From Methylobacterium cerastii (GTDB taxonomy: Bacteria > Pseudomonadota > Alphaproteobacteria > Rhizobiales > Beijerinckiaceae), in contig NZ_BPQG01000020.1 of the NCBI RefSeq assembly GCF_022179125.1, positions 1 to 34,110 of the forward strand: DNA of 34,110 nt. The letters are read 5' to 3'. Below, one piece after another: positions 14,136 to 22,114 of the stretch. Each line of letters begins with the position of its first letter. Positions within the stretch are counted from its first letter, which is position 1. Both the position numbers and the translations under genes were made by a program. Under the pieces are notes generated by a model. The model was not told the origin of the DNA. It was given only the letters and a program-made list of their open reading frames with translations, and did no database searches.

Positions 14136-15008
14136 ATGATCCCGACCGGCGGACCCACGCGCCCTCTTAGGACCCTGTCGTCGGGCGCCGTCGTCGCCGG
14201 AGCGCTTGCGGTGGCCGGCTGCCTCGTCTGGGCCCTGCCGGCCTGCGCGGCGGAGCCGATCACCCTGCCGATGCCGGCGCCGCTGCCGCCGATCCGCATC
14301 CTGACGCTGCTGGTCGGCCTGCACCTCATCGGGCTCTGCCTCGGCCTCGGCGGGGCGACCATGCTCGATTTCTGGATTCTGCGCTGGATGCGCTGGGGCG
14401 GGCTGCCGGCCGAGATCGCCCGCACCTTCCTGTTCGTGAGCAAGGTGGTGTCGGTCGGCATCGGCCTGCTCTGGGTGTCGGGTCTCGGCTTCCTCGCGCT
14501 GTACTGGTTCGAATCGCCCGAGAAGCTCGCCAACCCCAAGCTGGTCGCCAAGGTGAGCGTGGTGGTGGTGCTGACCGTCAACGGCCTCCTGATCCATGCC
14601 CTGGTGCTGCCGGGCGTGCTGCGCGACGTCAGCCGGCCGATGTTCGAGGGCGTCTCGCGCCTGCGCACGGGGGTGTTCCTGATCTCCGGCGCCATCTCGG
14701 GCGTGTCCTGGTACGCCGCCTTCGCGATGGGCCTGATGCGCGAGCTGAACGGCCGCGTCGGCTACGGGCCGCTGCTCGGCCTGTGGTTCGTCGCCGTCGT
14801 GGCGGGGGTGATCTGCGCCTACGTCTACTGGATGCACCTGCGCGAGCGCAGCGCCGGCCTCGCCGCGGTGCGGGTGGGGCTGTCGCGCCTGCCCCGCATC
14901 CCGGACAGCGCCCTCGTCTCGGTCGGCCGGGCTCCGCCGGCGCGCGTCCCGCCGATGCGCCGGCATGCCTTCGCCGCGATCGAGGCGGACCGGCTGGCCA
15001 GGCGCTGA
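14136..15008 (+). CDS. Polytopic membrane protein of unknown function in the T2SS locus
   Basis: I do not recognise the family with confidence. The 290-residue protein has about six hydrophobic segments: an N-terminal one ending ALPACAAEPITLPMP that could be a cleaved signal, then ILTLLVGLHLIGLCLGLGGA, VSVGIGLLWVSGLGFLALYW, KVSVVVVLTVNGLLIHALVL, GVFLISGAISGVSWYAAFAM and PLLGLWFVAVVAGVICAYVY. Intramembrane histidines (LHLIG, LIHALVLPG, WMHLRER) recall heme- or copper-related integral proteins such as cytochrome b561 or CopD-like families, but this is only a resemblance. The start ATG at 14136 has AGGAA five bases upstream. It is four bases from gspO and appears to lead the O-H-I-J-K unit. Confidence 0.8.
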   Translation: MIPTGGPTRPLRTLSSGAVVAGALAVAGCLVWALPACAAEPITLPMPAPLPPIRILTLLVGLHLIGLCLGLGGATMLDFWILRWMRWGGLPAEIARTFLFVSKVVSVGIGLLWVSGLGFLALYWFESPEKLANPKLVAKVSVVVVLTVNGLLIHALVLPGVLRDVSRPMFEGVSRLRTGVFLISGAISGVSWYAAFAMGLMRELNGRVGYGPLLGLWFVAVVAGVICAYVYWMHLRERSAGLAAVRVGLSRLPRIPDSALVSVGRAPPARVPPMRRHAFAAIEADRLARR

Positions 15009-15012
15009 CCCG

Positions 15013-15519
15013 ATGGTGCAGGACGGTCTCGGTGCGATCCTCGGCGCCCCGCTCGTGGCGGCGCTCCTGCCGCTGCCGCTCACGTTGACGGCGACGGCGT
15101 TCGACCTGCGCCACAGGATCATCCCGGATCTCGTCAACCTCGCGCTCTTCGCGCTCGGGCTCGCGGTGGCGGCCTGGCGCGAGCCGGAGCCGGCGGCGCT
15201 CGCCTTGCGGCTGGCCGAGGCCGGCCTCGCCTTCGTCCTGTTCCTGGGCCTGCGCGCGCTCCATGCGCGGCTGCGCGGCCGCGTCGGCCTCGGGCTCGGC
15301 GACGTGAAGTTCCTCGGCGCCGCCACCGTCTGGACCGGGCTTGCGGGCCTGCCCCTTCTCGTCCTCACGGCCAGCGTCACGGCGCTCGTCGCGATCCTCG
15401 TCGGCCGCCTCGCCGGAGCCCGGATCACGGCGGCGACCCGACTGCCGTTCGGCCCCTTCCTCGCACTCGGCCTCCACGCGGCCTTGCTCGCCGGCCACCA
15501 CGCGCCTCAAGGATTCTGA
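15013..15519 (+). CDS. gspO: Prepilin peptidase, A24 family (GspO-like, methylase domain absent)
   Basis: A 168-residue inner-membrane aspartyl protease that would cut the leaders of GspG, H, I, J and K. Both catalytic aspartates are visible: in AFDLRHRIIPDLVN near the N-terminus and in GLGLGDVKFLGA (the GxGD motif). Several hydrophobic helices surround them. Classical GspO/PilD has an extra N-terminal domain with a four-cysteine zinc site for N-methylation; that domain is missing here, as in CpaA/TadV-type peptidases. The gene starts four bases after the membrane-protein stop. The following 96 bases before gspH contain only a CCTTAAGCGC element. Confidence 0.9.
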   Translation: MVQDGLGAILGAPLVAALLPLPLTLTATAFDLRHRIIPDLVNLALFALGLAVAAWREPEPAALALRLAEAGLAFVLFLGLRALHARLRGRVGLGLGDVKFLGAATVWTGLAGLPLLVLTASVTALVAILVGRLAGARITAATRLPFGPFLALGLHAALLAGHHAPQGF

Positions 15520-15615
15520 CGCCGCGTCCGCCGTCGATCGCTGTCGTCCTTCGACCCGCTCGTCCGGCGCGGGAAGTGGCAAACCTTAAGCGCAGGGTCC
15601 TATGGATCGATCGCC

Positions 15616-16215
15616 ATGAGAATCCCACGGGCCTCGAGCCGTTACCGAGCGCCGTCCGCCCGCCGGTTCTGCATCGGCGGGCCATGGCTGCCGTCACGTG
15701 CTTCCGGACGCTCCTGCGTGGAGCCTGGACCTCAGGGGCGGGCCGAGGACGAAGTCTCTCAGGCCTGCCGCGGCCGTTCCGGGACGGCCGGCTTTACGCT
15801 GATCGAGATGCTCGTGACGCTCGCGATCATGGGTATCGCGACGGCGCTGGCGCTGGGCGGCATGGGCAGCATCTCGGCCGGCCGGCGCATGGCGTTCACC
15901 TCCGACGTGATCGCCGCCGAGATCGACCGGCTGCGGGTGGAGGCGATGCGGACCGGGCGGCGTGGGCGGCTGGTGTTCGAGCCGGGCGCCGAGCGCTTCC
16001 TCAGCTCCCGCCCGGGCGCCGGAGCGATCTCGACTCACGGCGCGCAGGTGACGATGGAGACGCGGCCGGGCGGCAAGGTCGACCCCGGCGAGATCTGGCT
16101 CCTCCCCGACGGAAGCTCGACGGGGGGGCGGATCGTGCTGGCCGCGCAAGGGGGCGGCGTCGTCCTGTCCGTCAGCGCGCTGACGGGCCTCGTGCGACGC
16201 GGGGACCTTCCATGA
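15616..16215 (+). CDS. gspH: Minor pseudopilin GspH
   Basis: A pseudopilin with the cleavage and helix signature GTAG/FTLIEMLVTLAIMGIATA, including Glu at +5, and a beta-rich globular domain (RRGRLVFEPGAERFLSS, WLLPDGSSTGGRIVLAAQGG) typical of GspH/FimT. The ATG at 15616 gives 199 residues with an unusually long leader of about 58 residues. An in-frame GTG at 15718 would give a more normal leader of about 24 residues and may be the real start; neither has a clear ribosome binding site. The stop overlaps the gspI ATG by four bases. Confidence 0.85.
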   Translation: MRIPRASSRYRAPSARRFCIGGPWLPSRASGRSCVEPGPQGRAEDEVSQACRGRSGTAGFTLIEMLVTLAIMGIATALALGGMGSISAGRRMAFTSDVIAAEIDRLRVEAMRTGRRGRLVFEPGAERFLSSRPGAGAISTHGAQVTMETRPGGKVDPGEIWLLPDGSSTGGRIVLAAQGGGVVLSVSALTGLVRRGDLP

Positions 16216-16613
16216 GCGGCCGGCGCAACGCCCCGCCCGCCGGGCCCGGCGAAGAGGGGTTCACCATCGTCGAGGTCGTGGTCGCCTTCGCGATCACGAC
16301 CCTCGCCATGATCGCGGCGATCGAGGTCTCCGGGGCGGTCGCCATGGGCGTCCGGCGCGTCGAGGCGGCGCGGGTCGCGTCCGACGAGGCGGAGGGGGTG
16401 GTCCTGGCCCGGTTCGCGGCGGGGCCGCCCCAGGCGGGCGTCGAGCGGGGCACGTTCTCGGACGGGTCGGCCTGGACCCTGCGCATCGCCGACGCCGCGC
16501 CGGCGATGGGCCTCGGCCGCGTCCCGCCGCTCTGGCTCGTCCGCTTGAGCCGGGGACCGGTCGAAGGCCGGCCGATCTACACGACGCTCGTCCCGGGAGA
16601 GATCCGTGAATGA
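16212..16613 (+). CDS. gspI: Minor pseudopilin GspI
   Basis: A 133-residue pseudopilin. The leader of 16 residues ends GEEG, and cleavage leaves FTIVEVVVAFAITTLAMIAA with Glu at +5. The short globular domain ends VRLSRGPVEGRPIYTTLVPG, as expected for GspI, which forms the pseudopilus tip with J and K. The identification from sequence is supported by its place between H and J. Its 5' end overlaps gspH by four bases, and its last eight bases (GTGAATGA) contain the gspJ start. Confidence 0.9.
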   Translation: MSGRRNAPPAGPGEEGFTIVEVVVAFAITTLAMIAAIEVSGAVAMGVRRVEAARVASDEAEGVVLARFAAGPPQAGVERGTFSDGSAWTLRIADAAPAMGLGRVPPLWLVRLSRGPVEGRPIYTTLVPGEIRE

Positions 16614-17217
16614 GGCGCGGCCAGAGGCGGGCCAGGCCGGCTTCACGCTGGTGGAGGTGGTCGTCTGCCTCGCCCTGGCCTCGCTGATCGGTCTCCTGCT
16701 CGTCCAGACGTTGCAGATCGCATCGCGCGCGTCCGGCGCGGCCGGGCGCGTCGCCGCCGCCGAGGAGGTGCAATCCGTCCGCGATCACCTGCGGCGCACC
16801 CTCGGCAGCCTCGTCCGGCGCCGCACGGACGGGCGGCGGCCTTTCTTCCTGGGCCGTCCCGACGGCCTCGACGCCGTGATCGCCCCCGATGCGGCCGCCG
16901 AGCGTCCCGCCGAGACCCAGGTCACCCTCGCCGGCACCGCCCGCACCGATCGCCGCCTCGACCTGATCGAGCGCCGCCGGCTCGCGGAGCCCGGGGCCGA
17001 GGTCGGCGCAGGCGACGAGGAAGTGCTGCTTGCCGGCGTGACCGGCCTCAGCTTCCGCTATTTCGGCGTGCCGACCGGCAACGCGCCGGCCGTCTGGCTT
17101 GCGCAATGGACCCGGCCCGACCGGGCGCCGAAGCTCGTCGAGATCCGCATCGCGTTCGACCCAGGTGATCGCCGACGCTGGCCCCCGTTCCTCGTCGCCC
17201 TCGGAGACCGACCGTGA
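16606..17217 (+). CDS. gspJ: Minor pseudopilin GspJ
   Basis: A 203-residue pseudopilin with a 12-residue leader ending QAG and mature start FTLVEVVVCLALASLIGLLL. The globular part (VQSVRDHLRRTLGSLVRRRT; LLAGVTGLSFRYFGVPT; APKLVEIRIAFDPGD) is characteristic of GspJ. Translation starts at a GTG inside the end of gspI and the stop overlaps the gspK GTG, so I, J and K should be translationally coupled and made in similar amounts for the tip complex. Confidence 0.92.
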   Translation: MNEARPEAGQAGFTLVEVVVCLALASLIGLLLVQTLQIASRASGAAGRVAAAEEVQSVRDHLRRTLGSLVRRRTDGRRPFFLGRPDGLDAVIAPDAAAERPAETQVTLAGTARTDRRLDLIERRRLAEPGAEVGAGDEEVLLAGVTGLSFRYFGVPTGNAPAVWLAQWTRPDRAPKLVEIRIAFDPGDRRRWPPFLVALGDRP

Positions 17218-18110
17218 CCGAGGAGCACGGCCGCGACGGCGAGGCGGGCTTCGTGCTGCCCTGCGTGCTGGCGATCCTGATCGTGGTCTGCGCCCTCCTG
17301 GCCGCGACCGTCATGCGCGTCCGCTCCGGCACCGCCCTGACGCAGGCCCGCGCCGACCTCACCCGGGTCCAGGGCCTGGCCGACGGGATCGCCCGCCTCG
17401 TCGCCTACGACCTCGGCCTCCAGCGGACCTACCGCCTCCGCGGCCTGCAGTTGCCGGAGGACGGCCGGCCGATCGCCTGCGACCTGGCCCCGCGGGAGCG
17501 GTTGCTGATCGCCCTTCAGGACCAGGGCCTTCTCGTCGACCTCAACGCCACGCCGCGGGCCGGGCTCGAGACGGCCTTGCGCGGGGCCGGCATCCCCGAC
17601 GCCACCGCGCTGGCGCTCGCCGCGGAGATCGTCGACTATCGCGATGCCGACGACGTGCCCGAGCCGAGCGGCGGGGCGGAGGCGCCGCAATACCGGGCGC
17701 GCGGCCTCGGCTACGGGCCGCGCAACGCGCCGTTCGTCAGCGTCGACGAGATCGGACGGCTGCCCTCGATGACCGAGGACATCGCCGCGCGGCTCAAGCC
17801 GTTGCTGACGATCTACAATGAATCCGGCCGCGTCGCCGGAGCGTCGCCGGACCCGGCCAAGGCCGCAAGAGGGCAGGGCGCGCGAACCCCGCAGGCGCCC
17901 CCGGCGCCGTCGCCGCGGCAATACTTCCGCATCGACGTCCTAGTCGAGGAGCAGGGCGTCCGCGCCGGACGTTCGGGCACCTACGCGCTGGGCGGCGGGA
18001 GCTCCGGCATGGATTTCCTGGCCTGGCAGCCGGGCATCCCGACGCTGCCGCCGGGCTTGGAAGGCCATCCCACCTGCGGCGTGATCGGGGCCGCCCTCCA
18101 GGCCCGCTAG
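17214..18110 (+). CDS. gspK: Minor pseudopilin GspK
   Basis: A 298-residue atypical pseudopilin that caps the pseudopilus. The 12-residue leader ends EAG, and the mature start is FVLPCVLAILIVVCALLAAT. The +5 residue is Cys instead of Glu, and absence of Glu5 is normal for GspK. The large alpha-helical insertion is recognisable in LLVDLNATPRAGLETALRGA, AAEIVDYRDADD and APFVSVDEIGRLPSMTEDIA. After residue 205 a Pro/Ala linker precedes the C-terminal strand region. The start is GTG at 17214 within the gspJ stop. It is the last gene of the pseudopilin operon. Confidence 0.93.
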   Translation: MTEEHGRDGEAGFVLPCVLAILIVVCALLAATVMRVRSGTALTQARADLTRVQGLADGIARLVAYDLGLQRTYRLRGLQLPEDGRPIACDLAPRERLLIALQDQGLLVDLNATPRAGLETALRGAGIPDATALALAAEIVDYRDADDVPEPSGGAEAPQYRARGLGYGPRNAPFVSVDEIGRLPSMTEDIAARLKPLLTIYNESGRVAGASPDPAKAARGQGARTPQAPPAPSPRQYFRIDVLVEEQGVRAGRSGTYALGGGSSGMDFLAWQPGIPTLPPGLEGHPTCGVIGAALQAR

Positions 18111-18142
18111 GACGATGTTCGCGGTCTCGTCCCAGGCACCGC

Positions 18143-18182
18143 GCCGTCGCCTTCACGGAGGCCGACGCTCCGAGGCGACGGC
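18143..18182 (+). terminator. Strong hairpin terminator after gspK
   Basis: GCCGTCGCCT (18143-18152) pairs perfectly with AGGCGACGGC (18173-18182), and CGGAG (18156-18160) pairs with CTCCG (18168-18172) inside, leaving a seven-base loop. The stem is followed by TTAACC, not a long T-run, so it is a good but not canonical intrinsic terminator. It starts 32 bases after the gspK stop. The remaining 18183-18337 holds no gene I can see. Confidence 0.7.
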
Positions 18183-18337
18183 TTAACCAGATCCGTTGGC
18201 AAATCCGAAACGGTGCGAGAATAAACAGACAGGCTCGCGGGCCGAGTGCGAAAATCTTCCGACCTCCGTGAGCCGGCTGCAACCTCCCAGCTCCCCGAAG
18301 TTCGGCCGTCCGAAGCCAACCGTAGGTGTATCTCGTG

Positions 18338-19021
18338 ATGCGCGGCGTTCTTTCACGCGGGAGCCTTGCGACGCGGCTGCTGCGCCGGGTCCTTCCCGTC
18401 CTCGGCGCCGGCCTGCTTGCGGCCGGCGCGACGTCGTCCGCTCCGGGCGGGCGTGACGACGCGCTTCGGCCGGAGACCGCGCTGTCCGACCTGCTCTGGT
18501 CGGGCGACCCGGTGGCGGCCCCTCGGATCGATCAGTCGGGCCGCGTCCTCGCGCCGTCGTCCCTGCGCGACCGGGTGGTCGTGCTGTCTTTCGTGAGCAC
18601 CGACTGCCTGATCACCTGCGTCGCGCGCACGCTCGCCCTCGCCGACCTCACCCGCGACCTGCCCCCGGACGTCCGGGCGCGGACCGTAGTCCTCGCCGCC
18701 AGCGTGGCGCCGGATCGGGACGACGTCGCGGCCCTGCGCCGGTTCGCCGAAGGGCTGAGGATCGACGCAGGGAAACTTCGACTCGTCACGGGGACCGCCG
18801 CGGCGACGGCCGGCGTGATCGCGGCGCTGCGCTACCCGGCGGATCGATTGCCCGAACCGCCGCCGACCGTCCTGGTCTTCGACCGCCGCGGGCAGATCGC
18901 GATGACCTATGGCGGCGACCCCCTCGACGTCCCGCGGCTCCGACGCGACATCGCCGTGCTCCACAGCCTCGAGGACGGCGTCGGGCATCCGCCGCGCCCT
19001 GCGGCGTCCGCCGCACCGTAG
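18338..19021 (+). CDS. Sco/SenC-like thioredoxin-fold protein
   Basis: A 227-residue exported or membrane-anchored thioredoxin-fold protein. The first 40 residues contain basic residues and a hydrophobic stretch (VLPVLGAGLLAAGATSS). The core reads SLRDRVVVLSFVSTDCLITC, giving a Cys90-x3-Cys94 pair like the copper-binding CxxxC of Sco proteins, followed by LADLTRDLPPDVRARTVVLA and a late strand LVFDRRGQIAMTYGGDP. The distal histidine that completes the Sco copper site (the VDH segment before the last strands) is not evident; the place reads EPPPTVLVFD. It may therefore be a thiol oxidoreductase or an atypical copper chaperone. The ATG at 18338 has AGGTG nine to ten bases upstream; a GTG at 18326 is an alternative. 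It precedes a copper oxidase gene by 192 bases. Confidence 0.75.
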   Translation: MRGVLSRGSLATRLLRRVLPVLGAGLLAAGATSSAPGGRDDALRPETALSDLLWSGDPVAAPRIDQSGRVLAPSSLRDRVVVLSFVSTDCLITCVARTLALADLTRDLPPDVRARTVVLAASVAPDRDDVAALRRFAEGLRIDAGKLRLVTGTAAATAGVIAALRYPADRLPEPPPTVLVFDRRGQIAMTYGGDPLDVPRLRRDIAVLHSLEDGVGHPPRPAASAAP

Positions 19022-19213
19022 AGCCGCCCGATCGCCGGATGGGAATTTTAACCACCCCTCGCAACGGCGCGACAACGGTTCCCGGAATATTGGTGTTCCC
19101 AGCCGCTCGATCCGCATTCGAACGTGGTCGTCGAGGTGGAAGACTGCGGTCCGACACCGATGACGACCGCCGGCGGGTGTTCCATCGACGTCGAAAAAGG
19201 GGAATGCAGGATC

Positions 19214-21979
19214 ATGATACCGAAATCTTCCCGGCCGCGTCCGCGAGCCGGACGCGCCCTCGCGCGGTCGCTCATGTCGGCGACGATGCTGGCCGGGATG
19301 GCCGGCCTGTCCGCCGAGGCGGCCAAGTTTCCCGTCGTCGTGACTCAGGTGCAGGACCCGTTCGGCACGCCGACCGCGATTCCCGACACGGCACCGGCTC
19401 AAGGCATGTGGCGCGGCGTCTTCGCTTGGCCCCTGAACGCGATCAGCATGGGCCTGTTGCCCTCCGGCAAGCTCGTCTCGTTCGGGTCGCCGCCCGACGA
19501 CGCCGCCGTCCAGAGCGGGCGCTATTACGACATCTGGGACCCTTCCAAGGGCTTCGACCCGAGCGGGCACACGATCCTTCCGGCCGTCGCGAACGTGAAC
19601 AGCTTCTGTTCGACCATGGCCTTCCAGGCGGACGGCTCGCTGATGGCCGCGGGCGGCATCTTCGAGGCCGGCGTCGACAAGGGGGCCGCCGTCGTCAACG
19701 GGCTGGGCACCGGCGTCTCGCCGCTCGGGGCGCAGATGGCCGCGGACCGCTACTACTCCACGATGCTCAGCCTGCCCGACGGTCGCCAACTCATCATGGG
19801 CGGCTCATACCCGTACAACGGCGGCTGGGCTGATCCCCAGGGCAGCATCAACAAGGGCTTCATGAGCGGGATGACCCCGGAGGTCTACGACGGCACGCGC
19901 TGGAGCAGCCTGTTCGGCGCCAACAGCCGCGACGCGTTCGGACCCGAGAACAATCGTTGGTGGTATCCGCGTGCCTGGATCGCGCCGAACGGCAAGGTGT
20001 TCGGCGTCAGCGCCGAGAAGATGTGGTACCTCGATCCGACCGGAAACGGCTCGATCGCGGTGACGCCGTTCAAGGAGCCGCAGCGGAGCGCCAATACGGC
20101 GGCCGACGCCCCGAACGTCGGACCGAGCTCGACGGCCGTGATGTACGACACCGGCCGGATCCTCCAGCTCGGCGGCAACAGCTACGACAACAGCAGCGGC
20201 TTCCTCGCCAGCAGCCGCGCCACGCTGGTCGACATCACCGGAGGCAACCCTGTCCTCACGGAGACGGCGCCGACCAAGATCGGTCGCTCCTGGGCGAACG
20301 CGACGGTGCTGCCGACCGGCCTCGTGGCGGTCACCGGCGGCAGCCTGTGGGACGACCAAGCCGACGGCAACGCGGTGCTGCCGATGGAGATGTGGGACCC
20401 GAAGACCGGGGCGTGGACCCTCGGCCCGGCGGCCTCGATCTATCGCGGCTATCACTCGACCGCGCTGCTGATGCAGAACGGTACGGTCCTCACCAGCGGC
20501 GGCGGGGCGCCCGGTCCCGTGAACAACAAGAACGCCGAGGTCTACTACCCGCCCTACCTGTTCACCAGCGTCAACGGCAAGGCGGCGCTGGCACCGCGCC
20601 CGCAGATCCTCAGCCTGACGACGAACCGCCTGAACTACGGCCAGTGGATGCAGGTCGAGGTGACCGCGCAGGCCGGCGTCTCGCAGGTCGTGCTGCTCGG
20701 CCTCGGCCTCGTCACGCACAGCTTCAACGCGACGCAGCGGCGCATGGTGCTCAACGCAGGGGTGAGCTCTGACGGCACGGTGGCGGTCCAGGCGCCGGCC
20801 TCGGCCAACGTCGCGCCCCCCGGCTACTACCAGTTGGTCATGATCGACCAGAAAGGCGTGCCGTCGCCCGGAATCATCGTCGCGATCGGCCCGAACACGG
20901 CGGCCCCGCCGCTGGCGAGTGCGCCGACCCCGGCCGTGATCGCCGTCGCGAGCAACGCCGGCGGAACCACGGGCGGCGCGTCAGGCGGCGCGGCCGGCAC
21001 CGGCGGTACGACGGGTGGGACCGGAACCGCCACCGGCGGCACGGGCACCGGCGGTACGGCTACGGGCGTGACGCCGACGGCGGCGATCAGCCTCGAATCC
21101 GCGAGCAAGCCCGGCACCTACGTCCGGCGCGTGTTCGGCGAGTTGATGGCGTCGGCGCCGGCGACCAACGCGACCGATCGCCAGGAGGCGAGCTTCAAGC
21201 TCGTCCCGGGCCTGAGCGGCAAGGGATCGAGCTTCCAGATGACCCGCGAGACCACCCGATATCTTAGGCACGCCGGCTTCGCGCTCTACAGCAATCCCGT
21301 GATGTCCATCGGGACGAGCCCGGACGCGAGCTTCACCCGCCGCACCGCGCTCGCGCAGACCTGCGGCTGCAACAGCGGGCCTTGCGTGTCCTACGAGTCG
21401 GTCAACTTCCCGAACTACTTCGTCAAGGTTCGGCCCGACACCACGCTCGGGATCGATGGTTTCGTCGAAACGCAGGACTACCGCCAGCAGGCTTCGTTCT
21501 GCGAGCGGCCGTCGCTCGACACCACCCTGACGCCGACCCCGGCGCCGACCGCGAGCACCAACACGACCCTGCTCAAGGCCGCCCATTCCGGGATGTGCCT
21601 CGCGGTGCCGGCCGGCAACACCAACGACGGGGCGCCCGTGACCCAGCAGGTCTGCACCGGCGGCGCCGAGCAGCAGTGGAAGTTCACGGCCGTCGCCGGC
21701 GGCTATACGGTGACGAACGCCTCCACCGGCCGCTGCCTCGATGTCTGGGGCGTCTCGCAGGCTGTCGGTGCGCAGGCCTGGCAGTGGAGCTGCACCGGTG
21801 GGCCCAACCAAGTCTGGGCGACCAAGGCCCAGGGGAACGGCGTCGCGCTGGTCGCGAAGCATTCGAACCAGTGCCTCGACGTCGGCGGCGCGTCGACGGC
21901 GAGAGGAGCCGGAGCCATCCAGTGGGCCTGCCACGGCGGCCTGAACCAGACCTTCGTCGGCCCGCAATCGGGCTGGTAG
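19214..21979 (+). CDS. Secreted copper radical oxidase (AA5, galactose/glyoxal oxidase type) with CBM42-like and ricin-type CBM13 modules
   Basis: A 921-residue exported protein. A basic start, hydrophobic core and AEA site near residue 36 form a signal peptide. A seven-bladed kelch domain plus the DUF1929 domain (about 45-590) carry every copper-radical landmark: Cys132 (NSFCSTM) and Tyr181 (DRYYSTM) for the thioether cofactor, Tyr413-His414 (YRGYHSTALLM) and His502 (LVTHSFN). These correspond to galactose oxidase Cys228, Tyr272, Tyr495, His496 and His581. A Gly/Thr linker (about 615-650 overlap region) leads to an AbfB/CBM42-like module (about 624-765) with SVNFPNYFVKV. A ricin-B-type module follows (about 784-921) with QQW and QVW repeats. 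It should oxidise an alcohol or aldehyde to the next state, making H2O2. The ATG at 19214 follows AAGGGGAA. It lies after the T2SS locus, whose cargo it may be. Confidence 0.93.
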   Translation: MIPKSSRPRPRAGRALARSLMSATMLAGMAGLSAEAAKFPVVVTQVQDPFGTPTAIPDTAPAQGMWRGVFAWPLNAISMGLLPSGKLVSFGSPPDDAAVQSGRYYDIWDPSKGFDPSGHTILPAVANVNSFCSTMAFQADGSLMAAGGIFEAGVDKGAAVVNGLGTGVSPLGAQMAADRYYSTMLSLPDGRQLIMGGSYPYNGGWADPQGSINKGFMSGMTPEVYDGTRWSSLFGANSRDAFGPENNRWWYPRAWIAPNGKVFGVSAEKMWYLDPTGNGSIAVTPFKEPQRSANTAADAPNVGPSSTAVMYDTGRILQLGGNSYDNSSGFLASSRATLVDITGGNPVLTETAPTKIGRSWANATVLPTGLVAVTGGSLWDDQADGNAVLPMEMWDPKTGAWTLGPAASIYRGYHSTALLMQNGTVLTSGGGAPGPVNNKNAEVYYPPYLFTSVNGKAALAPRPQILSLTTNRLNYGQWMQVEVTAQAGVSQVVLLGLGLVTHSFNATQRRMVLNAGVSSDGTVAVQAPASANVAPPGYYQLVMIDQKGVPSPGIIVAIGPNTAAPPLASAPTPAVIAVASNAGGTTGGASGGAAGTGGTTGGTGTATGGTGTGGTATGVTPTAAISLESASKPGTYVRRVFGELMASAPATNATDRQEASFKLVPGLSGKGSSFQMTRETTRYLRHAGFALYSNPVMSIGTSPDASFTRRTALAQTCGCNSGPCVSYESVNFPNYFVKVRPDTTLGIDGFVETQDYRQQASFCERPSLDTTLTPTPAPTASTNTTLLKAAHSGMCLAVPAGNTNDGAPVTQQVCTGGAEQQWKFTAVAGGYTVTNASTGRCLDVWGVSQAVGAQAWQWSCTGGPNQVWATKAQGNGVALVAKHSNQCLDVGGASTARGAGAIQWACHGGLNQTFVGPQSGW

Positions 21980-21988
21980 GGCGCAAGA

Positions 21989-22017
21989 CATGCTGCTTCC
22001 CGCGTGGAAGCGGCATG
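21989..22017 (+). terminator. Hairpin after the copper oxidase gene
   Basis: CATGCTGCTTCC (21989-22000) and GGAAGCGGCATG (22006-22017) form a 12-base stem with one G-T pair and a five-base loop, nine bases after the oxidase stop. No T-run follows. It sits between convergent genes (oxidase and MFS transporter), so it could act in both directions. Confidence 0.55.
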
Positions 22018-22047
22018 CTGGATCCGAGCGATGTAACGCTCCGGTTT

Positions 22048-22069
22048 CCCGCAAGCCGTACGTTGCGGG
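22048..22069. terminator. Second hairpin in the convergent oxidase/MFS intergenic region
   Basis: CCCGCAA (22048-22054) and TTGCGGG (22063-22069) are perfect arms with an eight-base loop, 46 bases downstream of the MFS stop on the minus strand. It lacks a T-run on either side. It probably helps end MFS operon transcription. Confidence 0.4.
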
Positions 22070-22114
22070 TCCGCGGCGGCGCAGCGAACGGGGATGTGAC
22101 GGGCGTCGTCGCGT

